In this document: positions 35,358-44,746 of the stretch, piece by piece
How positions within the stretch are numbered: the first letter of the stretch is position 1
Layout of the letters: every line of letters begins with the position of its first letter
IMG/VR virus record: IMGVR_UViG_3300025767_000034
Span: 1-47,282 of that record
Strand: one strand, 5' to 3'
Length of the DNA: 47,282 nt
DNA from: a virus
The notes under the pieces: generated by a model
Seen by the model: only the letters and a program-made list of their open reading frames with translations
Told to the model about the DNA's origin: nothing
The model's database searches: none
Program-made: the position numbers and the translations under genes

Positions 35358-38300
35358 TTATCCAAATATTAATACTTTTTCAATTGCAATATCTTCTGCA
35401 TCAGCAAAACTAATACCGCCTGTAGCACCTGCAACCGAAACCCAGTTAGTTCCGTCATACAGTTCTACTCTTCGATCTTCAGTATTATATCTTACCATTC
35501 CTTCTAACGGTGCTGCCGGTCTAGTTGTATTATCGCCTACTGGTAATATTACGCCATACGGGTCAGCAAATTCTACATATCCTGTTCCAGTATTTTGAAG
35601 TATTGTATTACTGTTAGCAACTCTGTTTAAAATAACGTTGTCTTTAATTGCAATGTTATCTATAACTACTCTACCAGTACCATTAGCATCTAATACTAAA
35701 TCTGTATTTGTTGTTATAGTACTTATCACATTGCCATCGAGCTGAATATTATCTACTGTCACTTTGGGGGCAGCTAGTCTGTCAGATGTAATATCAACAA
35801 TAGTATTATTTTCTACAATAAATCTAATAGTGTTGTCGTTAGCACCTTCAGTTAACTCAGCAGTTACTCGTGTATTGCCATCTAGGTCAACAACACCGTT
35901 TAGTTGTATCCAGTTAGAGCCGTTGTAACCTTCAAATCTAGATAAGTCACTATTAAATCTTATTTGGCCAGCTGCCGCTGTTGGACGTTCTAGTGTAGTA
36001 CCTAACGGAAGTGTTAACGCTCCTGTTGCATTAATGTTAACTATTCCAGTGTCTGGAGCAATAATTAAATCGCCAGTAGTTGTTATAGTGTTGTCAGCAA
36101 ACGTAAAATTATCTATGATAATGCTACCAGTGCCTGCTGCACGTAATTCTAAATTACTGTTTGATATAGTAGTGGTAATAAAATTATCATCAATTAAAAT
36201 ATCACCAGTAGTAAAATTATTAGCTTGTATTGTACCTATACTATCAATATCGCCAACATTTAAAACACCATTAACTGTTAAGTTATTTGATATAATAACA
36301 TTATTGTTTGGTATTAATACGCTGCCGGTTCCGTTCGCACGTAGTTCTAAATCTGCGTTTGAACTTGTAGTAGTAATAACATTATCGTCAACTAATATTT
36401 CTTCAAACTGTGCTGCTGCACCAATTGTGACATTTTGTGTAACTGCAACATTTCCTGTAACTGCGGTATTACCTATTTGATTAATGTCACCAGTAACGGT
36501 TGTAGTACCTGTAATATTTGTGTTTGCTAATGTTGTCAATCCACCTACAGTTAAGTCTTGGCTTAGTACTACATCATTGCTTGGAACTACAATTTCGCCT
36601 GTTCCGTTTGCACGTAATTCTAAATCTGTATCTACAGTAATAGTTTCAATAACATTATTGTCGATCAATATAGTATTATTTGTAAAACTATCAGCGGTAA
36701 CAATACCTGTACTTGTAATGTCAACAGTTGTTGTAACACCATTAACTGTTAAGTCATTATTAATTTGAACATTGTTATTTGATATTAATATTTCGCCAGT
36801 GCCATTAGCACGTAACTCTAAGTTTGCGTTAGAAGTAGTAGTAGTGATAAAGTTATCATCAATTAATATTTCTTCAAACTGTGCTGCTGCATTAACTGTT
36901 AGGTCTTGTGATACACTAACATCACCTGTAACTGTTGTGTCGCCTGTTTGATTAAATGCACCAGTAAGTGTTACTGAACCTGTAATATTTGTGTTTGCTA
37001 ATGTAGCAGTTCCGTTAACAGTTAGATCGTTGTCTAGTTGTACATCATTACTCGGTACTAGTACTTTACCTGTGCCATTAGCACGTAGTTCTAGATCTGC
37101 ATTTGATTCTACAGTTTCAATAAAGTTATCTCTAATTACAAGACCATCAATAGATGCTTGATTAGTCCAAACATTATTCCAACGCTTAGACGGAATACCT
37201 AAATTGTATGTGCTATCTAAGTTAGGTACTAGGTCTGAATCAATACCAGCAACAATTTGAATTGTGTCAGTTGCTTCGTTACCAATAGTAATATTGCCGC
37301 CGATAGTAACATTACCTGTTACATCTAAGTCGCCGGTAATATTAACATTGTTTAATAAATCAATACGATCATTTGCAGCGTTAAAATTAATGTCACCGCT
37401 TAAACTTTCAATAGTGTTTCCACTAATACGCAAGTTGCCAGTATCAATTCTTTCACCGTTTATAAATGTACTACTGCCGCCAGTTGTAAATGTTGCACCG
37501 TTTGTTAGGTCAATATTTAACGCACTAGCAACAAAATTAACAGTACCATCTTCTTGATTGACATAGAACAAATCACCAACTCTAAAGTCGCCTTTATGGT
37601 CAACTGAGTTGTATCTTATTTTTGCACCGTTCAATTCAACTATTTCATTTGGTTGAATTACTTCTAAAGGATCGTTTGATACTTCTTTTCCTGTTCCAAT
37701 ATACGCTAGGTTGTGACCGATAGCATAAACTAACACGCCAGGGCCGTCGCCGTATAGACCGTAGTTGCCGTAAACACTTGCACTACCAATCATACGTATT
37801 TCAGCGCCAAACTCTCTTAGGTCATAATTTAATATAGTAGTTGCAGTTGCAGTGCCATCACTGATACTTTGTGGAGTTGTATCAAAGCCAATTAAATCAA
37901 CATCTTTACCAGCGATAGATATTACATCGCCATTCACACTATCAATAGTAGCAGTAACTACTGTACTAGAATCAGTTGAAGTAAATGTAATTGTATTGCC
38001 TGGAGTAAATGTTCCAGTTATTCCGCCTAGTCTTATTTTAGTTTTGCCAGCGCCGTATTTTCCGTCATTACTATCATAAGCATAAAAACTTCTATTAGCA
38101 AAATATGTAAACGAATTTAACCATTCAATTCTAACACCGTTAGTTGCTGTAATTGCATCTACACCCGGTGTAATAAACGTTGCGCTGTGGAAAAGCATAC
38201 TTGCTTCTCGACTATTTGTAGTTGCATAAGCGCCGTCAACGTATGCACCTTTACCAGCATCACTACTGTTGAATCCTCTTGGATCTTCGATAGTAGTTGT

Positions 38301-39638
38301 TCTACCTGAAGTAATAACTGTTATATTTCTAATATAAGGACTGCGAGTAGTTACTTCAAAATCTGTTGCAAATTTAAATGCGTACCCGTTGTCTGGAAAA
38401 GTTCTTGTTCCGCCGTTGCAACTAAACACCAATCCTTTGATCATAACATCTGCGCCATTTGCAGGTGCAGTACCAGAATAGGTAATTACTACGTTACCTG
38501 TAGTATGATTGTACGTTGCGTTTGTTACAGCTATTGCTGAAGTAAATGCAGTATCGCTAATAGTTCCGCTGCTAACATATGTGTGTGCAAATGGTGACAC
38601 GCCAACATTAACTGTTAAACTTCCTGTTGCTGCACCCCCAGCTGTAATTGTATATCTACTGTATCCGCTGTAAAAATCTTTAACAGTAATGTCTTCAATA
38701 GTAGTTTCGCCGTTTACATGAAACGCATCTTTAGTTTCGGTTAGTGTAGTAGGCTTGATAGTTACACTGCGTAAACTTTGACCTTTGAGTGTAACTCCTA
38801 CTGGTACAACTAGCGGAAACGCTTCAGTATACACACCTGGGTAAACATGAATGGTATCGCCTGCAACAGCTACACTTAATGCTTTTGCAACACTTGCATA
38901 CGGGTCTTGTATATGATTTCCAGTATTAGTATCACTACCATTTTCTGCAACATAATATATGTTACCTTGACGGAATGTTAAATCAATACCGTCAACTTCT
39001 AGTGCAGTTGCGTTGATACTGTTTGCTATTAGATTATTAACCCAAACATTGTTCCATTCTTTACCGCCAGTTGCAGGGTTAGTACCTAAACTGTAAGTAT
39101 CAGTAAGATCTGGTATAATATTACTTGCAACTTCAGCATTGAATACAACATTATCTGTATCAGCATCGCCAAGAGTGATGTTTCCGTCGGCAGTAATATT
39201 TCCAGTAGCGTGTATATTTCCTTGCACAAGCATATGTGAATATACTTCTACAACACCGGTGCCGTTGGGTCTAAACTCTAAGTTTGCGTTTGAATTGTTA
39301 GTACTAATAACATTGCCTTCAATGTCAATAGCATCAATTCTTGCTTTGTTTTGATACACAACAGTATCTAACGTACCTAAGTTAAGATACGGATTAGTTG
39401 TGCTTATGGTATTATTTTCAATAGTAACTTCAGCAATGTCTGCTCTGGTATCTACTATTAAGTTTGATGTCTTAGTTGTTCCAACAACTTCTAATTCGTG
39501 AGTAGGAGTAGTCGTCTTGATACCGATGCGCTGGTTGTTTACATCTAGATATAATAAGTCTGTCTCAAAAGCTAAATCAATCCCATTACGGATTAGATTC
39601 TCTTTCAAGAGCGGACCTGATATGCGACCTACAGCCAT
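35358..39638 (-). CDS. Giant tail-fibre protein with pectin-lyase-like domain and tandem fibre repeats (1426 aa)
   Basis: Starts M-A-V-G-R-I-S-G-P-L-L-K-E-N-L-I-R-N-G-I-D-L-A-F, nearly the same as the 1302-aa paralogue. Modules: an N-terminal fibre region with 'NANLEFRPNGTG' repeats; a right-handed beta-helix (about residues 225-660) opening Y-Y-V-A-E-N-G-S-D-T-N-T-G; a D-F-R-V-G-D-L-F-Y-V-N module near residue 690; then five or six repeats of ~70 residues (about 830-1215), each with 'ILIDDNFITT', 'NLELRANGTG' and 'NDLTVNG'; and two C-terminal LPxGTT..RP..G..RYNT..R..LYDGTNW modules. Compared with its paralogue it has two extra segments inside the beta-helix. The long, structured leader in front of it is described separately. 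Confidence 0.85.
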   Translation of the reverse strand: MAVGRISGPLLKENLIRNGIDLAFETDLLYLDVNNQRIGIKTTTPTHELEVVGTTKTSNLIVDTRADIAEVTIENNTISTTNPYLNLGTLDTVVYQNKARIDAIDIEGNVISTNNSNANLEFRPNGTGVVEVYSHMLVQGNIHATGNITADGNITLGDADTDNVVFNAEVASNIIPDLTDTYSLGTNPATGGKEWNNVWVNNLIANSINATALEVDGIDLTFRQGNIYYVAENGSDTNTGNHIQDPYASVAKALSVAVAGDTIHVYPGVYTEAFPLVVPVGVTLKGQSLRSVTIKPTTLTETKDAFHVNGETTIEDITVKDFYSGYSRYTITAGGAATGSLTVNVGVSPFAHTYVSSGTISDTAFTSAIAVTNATYNHTTGNVVITYSGTAPANGADVMIKGLVFSCNGGTRTFPDNGYAFKFATDFEVTTRSPYIRNITVITSGRTTTIEDPRGFNSSDAGKGAYVDGAYATTNSREASMLFHSATFITPGVDAITATNGVRIEWLNSFTYFANRSFYAYDSNDGKYGAGKTKIRLGGITGTFTPGNTITFTSTDSSTVVTATIDSVNGDVISIAGKDVDLIGFDTTPQSISDGTATATTILNYDLREFGAEIRMIGSASVYGNYGLYGDGPGVLVYAIGHNLAYIGTGKEVSNDPLEVIQPNEIVELNGAKIRYNSVDHKGDFRVGDLFYVNQEDGTVNFVASALNIDLTNGATFTTGGSSTFINGERIDTGNLRISGNTIESLSGDINFNAANDRIDLLNNVNITGDLDVTGNVTIGGNITIGNEATDTIQIVAGIDSDLVPNLDSTYNLGIPSKRWNNVWTNQASIDGLVIRDNFIETVESNADLELRANGTGKVLVPSNDVQLDNDLTVNGTATLANTNITGSVTLTGAFNQTGDTTVTGDVSVSQDLTVNAAAQFEEILIDDNFITTTTSNANLELRANGTGEILISNNNVQINNDLTVNGVTTTVDITSTGIVTADSFTNNTILIDNNVIETITVDTDLELRANGTGEIVVPSNDVVLSQDLTVGGLTTLANTNITGTTTVTGDINQIGNTAVTGNVAVTQNVTIGAAAQFEEILVDDNVITTTSSNADLELRANGTGSVLIPNNNVIISNNLTVNGVLNVGDIDSIGTIQANNFTTGDILIDDNFITTTISNSNLELRAAGTGSIIIDNFTFADNTITTTGDLIIAPDTGIVNINATGALTLPLGTTLERPTAAAGQIRFNSDLSRFEGYNGSNWIQLNGVVDLDGNTRVTAELTEGANDNTIRFIVENNTIVDITSDRLAAPKVTVDNIQLDGNVISTITTNTDLVLDANGTGRVVIDNIAIKDNVILNRVANSNTILQNTGTGYVEFADPYGVILPVGDNTTRPAAPLEGMVRYNTEDRRVELYDGTNWVSVAGATGGISFADAEDIAIEKVLIFG
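36080..37140 (-). repeat. Tandem fibre repeats in the 1426-aa protein
   Basis: Several ~70-codon units with I-L-I-D-D-N-x-I-x-T, N-L-E-L-R-A-N-G-T-G and N-D-L-T-V-N-G, similar at DNA level as well (recurring GCACGTAGTTCTA-like and TCTTCAAACTGTGC-like strings). The matching region of the 1302-aa paralogue is about 40680-41660. Confidence 0.75.
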
Positions 39639-39754
39639 CTTTGCTCCTTAAACACGGGGATCCTGTCCCTCCAGCCTCATTTTCAGCCTCTCGGCTCTTT
39701 GCGGGTTGACCACAGTTTGGACCTGCAAAACAATGGTCGCGTTTTGCATTAATA
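39639..39754 (-). ncRNA. Candidate structured 5' leader RNA of the 1426-aa fibre mRNA
   Basis: Between a late promoter (39756-39763) and the ATG at 39638 lies a ~110-nt leader that is clearly more GC-rich than its surroundings. Read on the minus strand: a perfect 8-bp hairpin TGCAAAAC/GTTTTGCA (39748-39741 with 39731-39724) with loop GCGACCATT. Loop bases GACCAT (39738-39733) can pair with GTGGTC (39713-39708) to make a pseudoknot. A second hairpin AGCC-GAGA-GGCT (39696-39685) has a GNRA tetraloop. A weaker GGGA/TCCC stem (within 39672-39656) precedes the AAGGAG ribosome site. I recognise no known riboswitch class. Folding is by eye. Confidence 0.5.
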
Positions 39755-39755
39755 G

Positions 39756-39763
39756 TATTTATC
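39756..39763 (-). promoter_or_regulatory. T4-type late promoter (GATAAATA)
   Basis: GATAAATAC on the minus strand, 117 nt before the fibre ATG. Transcription would start around 39750, just before the hairpin of the leader. Confidence 0.7.
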
Positions 39764-39785
39764 GTTTATCGGAAAAAGGGTAGAC

Positions 39786-42700
39786 TTACCCGTAGATTAG
39801 CACCTGTGCTAGACTGATATCTTGCATTTCTGGTTCAGTGACGTTGTCAGTTAATCCTGCGCTCGGGATCCATTGTGTGCCGTCCCAAGTTTCTAACAAG
39901 TCTGTGTCAGTATTCTGTCTAGTTAATCCTAGTACAGGAGATACCGGACGTTCTGCTGTAGTTCCTGCTGGAAATCTAACAGCGTGATTGCCAGCAAATT
40001 TAACCAAGTGTGTACCAGTGCCGTAAATTTTTAAGTTTGCATTTGAAGGATTAGTATTAGTAATTGTATTACTATCAAATTGGAAATCATCAATTAGAAC
40101 CATTCCCAAACCATCTGGTGAAAGTTCTAGATCTGAGTTAGATACATTAGTAGTAATTTTATTACCGTTGACTAATATATCATCAACTTGTAAGCCGTTT
40201 AATTCAATGCCGCCACTATTTACTGTACCTACTTGTACATTATTAACTTTAAAAATTAATGTATTATTTGTAGGATGAGCAGTTAGACTTGTTCGTCTAT
40301 TATCTGAATAAACTCCGTTAAATGTTATAACATTATTGCTAGTGCCTTCAAAAACATTATCAGTAGTATTAAAACGTATATCGCCTCTATTACCTGAGGC
40401 TGATAGTATTGAGCTACCTGCATTATAAATTGTTGACGTAGGTCCAAAGATAGTTGACGCATTTCCGCCGTCTATAATAGAACCTGCATTTATAGCTTCG
40501 CCGCCGTCTATAAAAGTATCTAATGATATTACACGCTGTAGTGTAGTACCAGTTGGTATGCGTAGCGCACCCGTACCTATTATGTTTAAACTGTCATTAA
40601 CGTTAAGATTTAAATCAGTGGCAGGAAATGATCCTAATGTTGATGTGTTAACTGTTATATTTTCTAAAAATACACTTCCAGTTCCAGCAGCACGTAATTC
40701 TAGATTACTGTTTGAATTAGTAGTTCTAATAACATTGTCAAAGATTTCAATGTCAGTTGAACTATTTAAATTTTCTATAGCAAAAGTATTATTAATATTA
40801 ATAGTTGCTGCGTTTAATGTATCTACTGTTAAATCATTATTGATTTGTACATTATTGTTTGGAACAATAACATCACCTGTTCCGGCTGCACGTAATTCTA
40901 AATTTGCATTAGAACTTGTAGTTGTTATAAAGTTATCATTAATTAATATTTCTTCAAACTGTGCAGCAGCGCCAACAGTTAAATTTTGAGTAACGTTTAA
41001 ATCGTTTGATATTGTTAAATCATTTGAAACTGCAATGTTACCTGTTTGAGTAACAGTACCAGTGATATTAATAGATTGCAAATTGGTAATTACATCAACA
41101 TTTAAGTTATTTGTAATATTAACACTATCATTTAACGATACATTACCAGTTGCACGTAATTCTAAGTCTGCATTAGATATGTCTGTCTTGATAACATTTG
41201 AATTAATATTAATAGTGCTATCATCAAATTCTACAGCAACAACTTGGGTGGCAACATTTATGTCAGCTGCATAAGTTGTGCCCTGTACATCTAAATTATT
41301 TTCAATAACTGCGTCATCATTGGGTATTAAGATATTTCCAGTGCCGCTTGCACGTAGTTCTAAATCTGCATTAGAACTTGTAGTAGTAATGACATTGCCG
41401 TCAATTAGTATTTCTTCGAATTGTACTTGCGATCCTACAGTTAAGTCTTCTACGGTAAGATTAGTTGTTGCAAAGTTTGTAGAAATATTTAAATTGTTTG
41501 CTAACACAAAACTATTAGTAATAACATTTTGTAAATTAGTTGTACCGTTTACTGCTAAATTATTTGTAATTTCTAGATTGTTATTAGCAATGTAAATTTC
41601 GCCAGTGCCGCTTGCACGTAGTTCTAAATTTGCATTAGATACAAAAGTGCTCACATAGTTATTATAAAAAACTACATCGCCAAAGTATGCACGATTAGCG
41701 TTTGTGTATACCCATTCTTTAGCAGCAGAACCTAAACTAAATGTTCCGTCTTGATTAGGATTAATATCTTGATCAAAGTTAACATTGAAATCAACAATAT
41801 CAGTAGTTTGATTTCCCAGTAAGTTTAAATTACCTCCAAAACTTAGATCGCCTGATATATCTAAATTTTTAGACATATAAGTACTGCTGGTTAAATTAAT
41901 GTTTCCGCTTGCAGCAGTTATATTAATATCGTCTAATGTTGATAAGATTGTATTACCTGTTAGACGTATGTTACCAGTTTCAACTTTTTCACCATCGATA
42001 ACTGTAATGTTTCCGTTGGTAGTGATTGTCAAACCGCCTAGTGAATCAATCTGTGCTTCAGTAAGCACTAAACTTGTTTCGCCTGATTCTAAATCTACAA
42101 AAAAGTTATTACCAACTCTAAAGTTTCCTAAGTGGTCAGTTGTACTAAAATATATCTTACCACTGTTAAGTTCCTGAGTTTCTTGAGATTGTATTGCTAG
42201 GCTTGGATCATTTTCTACGCTTTTGCCAACACCGATATATGCCATGTTGTGCTGTATTAGGTACATTAGTGTATCAGTACCGTCTGCTACTGCACCATAG
42301 TTACCATAAACGTTTGCGGACCCAATTGAACGAATTTCTGCACCGTACTTAACTGTTGAGCCGTCTGTACTTAGGTGTCCTGTTATACCGTCAACTGCAT
42401 ACAGTCCTCTGTTAGCAAAGTATGTAAATGAATTCAACCATTCAACTCTAACACCGTTGGTCATTGTAACAGCATCAACTCCAGGAGTGATAAATGTTAC
42501 ACTATGGAAAAGCATACTTGCTTCTTGACTTGCGCTGTTTACACTAGCACCGTCAATGTATGCGCCGCCGCCTGCATCACCACTTGCAAATCCTCTTGGA
42601 TCGCTTGCACTTGTAGTCGTACCTTGTGTAATTACAGTTACATTTTGTACATACGGACTTCTAGTACTAACAACAGTGTTAGGAGCAAACTTAAATGCAT

Positions 42701-43694
42701 GCCCAGGAGCATAAAAGTTTTTAATTGTTAAATTTTGTACAGTACTTTCACCGTTGAGTAAAAATACATCACTGCTTTGTGTATTAGTGTCTGGCGTAAT
42801 AATTGTATTACGCATGTCTTCACCAACTACGCTAACATTAGTAGGAACTGTTAGAGGTAAGTCTTCTTGGTACTCGCCAGCATACACATGAATGCTAACT
42901 GGTCCTTGTATACTCGCATCAGCAGCCGCTAACGCACGTTTAATAGTTGCAAACGGTGCAAATACAGAATCGCCAGAATTAGTATCGCTACCATTTACAC
43001 TAACATAAAAAGTATTTCCTACTTTTAAATTATAATCAAGTCCACTAATAGAAAGATCGCCTGTTGATACACTTCTACCGTTAACTAAATTAGTATACAA
43101 TGCATCCCATCGCTTGTCAATTGAGCCTAATTGATATGTTTGAGACATATCTGGAATAATATCACTGTTTACATCAGTATTAAACTCTATAGTATCTTGA
43201 CTTAGTGTGTCACCAAATGTAATTGTACCGTCTAGTGTAATATTTTGATTACTGTGTAAGTTGCTGTAAACTTCTAAATTAGAAAATACATCAACTATGC
43301 CTGTTCCGTTAGGTCGTAAATCAATATTACTATTACTTCTATAACTAGAAATTGAGTTGTCTGATATATGAATATTATCAGTTTCGAAATTTGATAATTT
43401 TATTATTTGCGGAGCAGACAAGTTAATATCGCCTACTAATACATTAATCTCATTATTTCTAAACTGTAATAGATCAATATCAGCAGTAGTACCAATTAAA
43501 TTAGTAGTGTGTATTGTTGATGCTACATCTAATTCAACACTTGCAACACCTTTGTTGACGCCAATCTTACCTGAGTTTACGTCAAGGAATAGTAGCTGAG
43601 TATCAGAGGTAGTATTTCTGAACGCAAGATTAATACCGTTGCGTTCAAGGTTTGCTGTTAGTAATGGTCCGGAAATTCTACCGACTTGTGACAT
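39786..43694 (-). CDS. Giant tail-fibre protein, collinear paralogue (1302 aa)
   Basis: Starts MSQVGRISGPLLTANLERNG and follows the same plan as the 1426-aa protein. An N-terminal fibre region comes first, then a beta-helix beginning F-Y-V-S-V-N-G-S-D-T-N-S-G-D (about residues 228-470) with conserved S-P-Y-V-Q-N-V-T-V and NGVRVEWLNSFTYFANRG. Next are the G-N-F-R-V-G-N-N-F-F-V-D module (near 530), about five tandem repeats with 'QFEEILIDGNVITT', 'NADLELRASGTG' and 'NNLDVQGT' (about 650-1020), and a C-terminal LPxGTT-type module ending T-W-D-G-T-Q-W-I-P. It is preceded by a perfect late promoter and a TAGGAG ribosome site. It and its paralogue end alike (ISLAQVLIYG and IAIEKVLIFG), so the duplication covers the whole gene. 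Confidence 0.85.
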   Translation of the reverse strand: MSQVGRISGPLLTANLERNGINLAFRNTTSDTQLLFLDVNSGKIGVNKGVASVELDVASTIHTTNLIGTTADIDLLQFRNNEINVLVGDINLSAPQIIKLSNFETDNIHISDNSISSYRSNSNIDLRPNGTGIVDVFSNLEVYSNLHSNQNITLDGTITFGDTLSQDTIEFNTDVNSDIIPDMSQTYQLGSIDKRWDALYTNLVNGRSVSTGDLSISGLDYNLKVGNTFYVSVNGSDTNSGDSVFAPFATIKRALAAADASIQGPVSIHVYAGEYQEDLPLTVPTNVSVVGEDMRNTIITPDTNTQSSDVFLLNGESTVQNLTIKNFYAPGHAFKFAPNTVVSTRSPYVQNVTVITQGTTTSASDPRGFASGDAGGGAYIDGASVNSASQEASMLFHSVTFITPGVDAVTMTNGVRVEWLNSFTYFANRGLYAVDGITGHLSTDGSTVKYGAEIRSIGSANVYGNYGAVADGTDTLMYLIQHNMAYIGVGKSVENDPSLAIQSQETQELNSGKIYFSTTDHLGNFRVGNNFFVDLESGETSLVLTEAQIDSLGGLTITTNGNITVIDGEKVETGNIRLTGNTILSTLDDINITAASGNINLTSSTYMSKNLDISGDLSFGGNLNLLGNQTTDIVDFNVNFDQDINPNQDGTFSLGSAAKEWVYTNANRAYFGDVVFYNNYVSTFVSNANLELRASGTGEIYIANNNLEITNNLAVNGTTNLQNVITNSFVLANNLNISTNFATTNLTVEDLTVGSQVQFEEILIDGNVITTTSSNADLELRASGTGNILIPNDDAVIENNLDVQGTTYAADINVATQVVAVEFDDSTININSNVIKTDISNADLELRATGNVSLNDSVNITNNLNVDVITNLQSINITGTVTQTGNIAVSNDLTISNDLNVTQNLTVGAAAQFEEILINDNFITTTSSNANLELRAAGTGDVIVPNNNVQINNDLTVDTLNAATININNTFAIENLNSSTDIEIFDNVIRTTNSNSNLELRAAGTGSVFLENITVNTSTLGSFPATDLNLNVNDSLNIIGTGALRIPTGTTLQRVISLDTFIDGGEAINAGSIIDGGNASTIFGPTSTIYNAGSSILSASGNRGDIRFNTTDNVFEGTSNNVITFNGVYSDNRRTSLTAHPTNNTLIFKVNNVQVGTVNSGGIELNGLQVDDILVNGNKITTNVSNSDLELSPDGLGMVLIDDFQFDSNTITNTNPSNANLKIYGTGTHLVKFAGNHAVRFPAGTTAERPVSPVLGLTRQNTDTDLLETWDGTQWIPSAGLTDNVTEPEMQDISLAQVLIYG

Positions 43695-43713
43695 GCCCTA
43701 CTCCTATTAGTAG

Positions 43714-43721
43714 TATTTATA
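43714..43721 (-). promoter_or_regulatory. T4-type late promoter (perfect TATAAATA)
   Basis: TATAAATA on the minus strand, an exact match to the T4 late consensus, 19 nt before the ATG of the 1302-aa fibre. Confidence 0.85.
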
Positions 43722-43724
43722 GGA

Positions 43725-44405
43725 TTACTTGTCGAAGTTGTGTAGTACTGTTATAGGTTTTGTTAAATCAGGTGCTGAAGTAAATTCTAAATAGTATCCA
43801 GCAGCAAATCTTAGTCCTGCTGTGCCTGTACCAGATCCTGCGCCAGTTGCTGTAAAGAATGTACCTGGATTATTGTCTGCTGCTCCGATGGCAGTAAAGT
43901 CAGTGTCGCCACTAGTTACGATAACGTAATCTAAACCTACAGTAAATCCTGTGTCTCCGGAAATTGTAGTTCCGAACTGAGGTGTAGTTGGATTTTGTAC
44001 TAGGTCATAGTTAGTAGACGAAATTTGAAAAACGTTTTCTACTAATACTAATACGTTTTGTGCAGCAGCCGGTACTGGATAATCAGCATCGCCGCTTGCC
44101 AATGGGCCAAAAATAGTTTCTTGTGCATCACCGTTACCTAAGTTCTGCTGTATGATACCTACACTATTTGGCTCTTTATATCTTACTTTGCGCCAGGCGC
44201 CGTCTTGATAAAACTCAAACTCATCTACATCTGTATTGTATCTTGCATGTCCGTTGTTTGGACTTAATGGACGCTCTGCCGTTGTTCCTTTTGGTAGCAA
44301 CACAACATTAGTTGATTCAAGGACTACTTGATCATTAATGTCGTACTTTACTCCGCGTCCTACGATACTACGTAGATTGGTTGTTTGGGCTTTAATTAAT
44401 CTCAT
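43725..44405 (-). CDS. Virion structural protein
   Basis: A 226-residue protein. The N terminus MRLIKAQTTNLRSIVGRG is followed by the fibre module V-V-L-L-P-K-G-T-T-A-E-R-P-L-S-P (about 33-48) and A-R-Y-N-T-D-V-D-E-F-E-F-Y-Q-D-G-A-W-R-K-V (about 53-74). Residues ~85-130 form a compact domain with Q-Q-N-L-G-N-G-D-A-Q-E-T-I-F. Residues ~140-210 look like a small inserted beta domain (D-Y-V-I-V-T-S-G-D-T-D-F-T-A-I-G-A). Its start overlaps the stop of the 110-aa gene by 1 nt. Likely a tail-fibre or fibre-connector protein; exact role unknown. Confidence 0.75.
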   Translation of the reverse strand: MRLIKAQTTNLRSIVGRGVKYDINDQVVLESTNVVLLPKGTTAERPLSPNNGHARYNTDVDEFEFYQDGAWRKVRYKEPNSVGIIQQNLGNGDAQETIFGPLASGDADYPVPAAAQNVLVLVENVFQISSTNYDLVQNPTTPQFGTTISGDTGFTVGLDYVIVTSGDTDFTAIGAADNNPGTFFTATGAGSGTGTAGLRFAAGYYLEFTSAPDLTKPITVLHNFDK

Positions 44406-44737
44406 TATACTTCCAAATAACTTACTGTTGTTGCTAAATCTGTTAATGCACTTCCAATGTCAGGACTTGCAATAAATGATACAGTGTCGCCTGCTTCTAA
44501 TACAATTCGTTCACTATCAAATGTAAAAGTTTCGCCAGCTGGTAATGTTAAGTTATTAACAACTCTAGTGACTTTGTTATTTAATGCGTTACCGCTAGCA
44601 ACAAAATGTAAGTCAAACGTTGCATCAGCAGTGCCAGTGTTACATACTAAAATATTTGTAACAGCATAACTTTTAGTTGCTGGTACAGTAATTACATCTA
44701 GCTGGTTTGTTGTTAATTGTGCGTTTACTATTGCCAT
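44405..44737 (-). CDS. Small virion-type beta-sandwich protein, paralogue 3
   Basis: A 110-residue protein starting MAIVNAQLTTNQLDVITVPA. Motifs V-T-N-I-L-V-C-N-T-G-T-A-D, L-T-L-P-A-G-E-T-F, E-R-I-V-L-E-A-G-D-T-V and V-S-Y-L-E-V line up with the 106- and 109-aa proteins. The jelly-roll-like strand pattern and the absence of charge clusters suit a virion cap or connector. It starts 9 nt after the 343-aa gene. Confidence 0.7.
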   Translation of the reverse strand: MAIVNAQLTTNQLDVITVPATKSYAVTNILVCNTGTADATFDLHFVASGNALNNKVTRVVNNLTLPAGETFTFDSERIVLEAGDTVSFIASPDIGSALTDLATTVSYLEV

Positions 44738-44746
44738 TATGTTTCC

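Noticed and set aside
36034-36768. Plus-strand frames of 94-148 codons opposite fibre repeats
   Set aside because: They repeat with the same period as the fibre units and have hydrophobic, low-complexity text typical of antisense of repeats.
39639-39754. Cobalamin or glutamine riboswitch in the fibre leader
   Set aside because: A CCCGCAA string recalls part of the cobalamin core, but the remaining conserved boxes are absent, and the glutamine-riboswitch core is not found.
39639-39754. tRNA gene in the GC-rich leader
   Set aside because: No acceptor stem, T-loop GGTTCRA-type sequence or anticodon arm can be formed.
36080-41660. Regularly spaced DNA repeats resembling an array
   Set aside because: They are in-frame coding repeats of fibre proteins with diverged units and no spacers of constant length, so not CRISPR.
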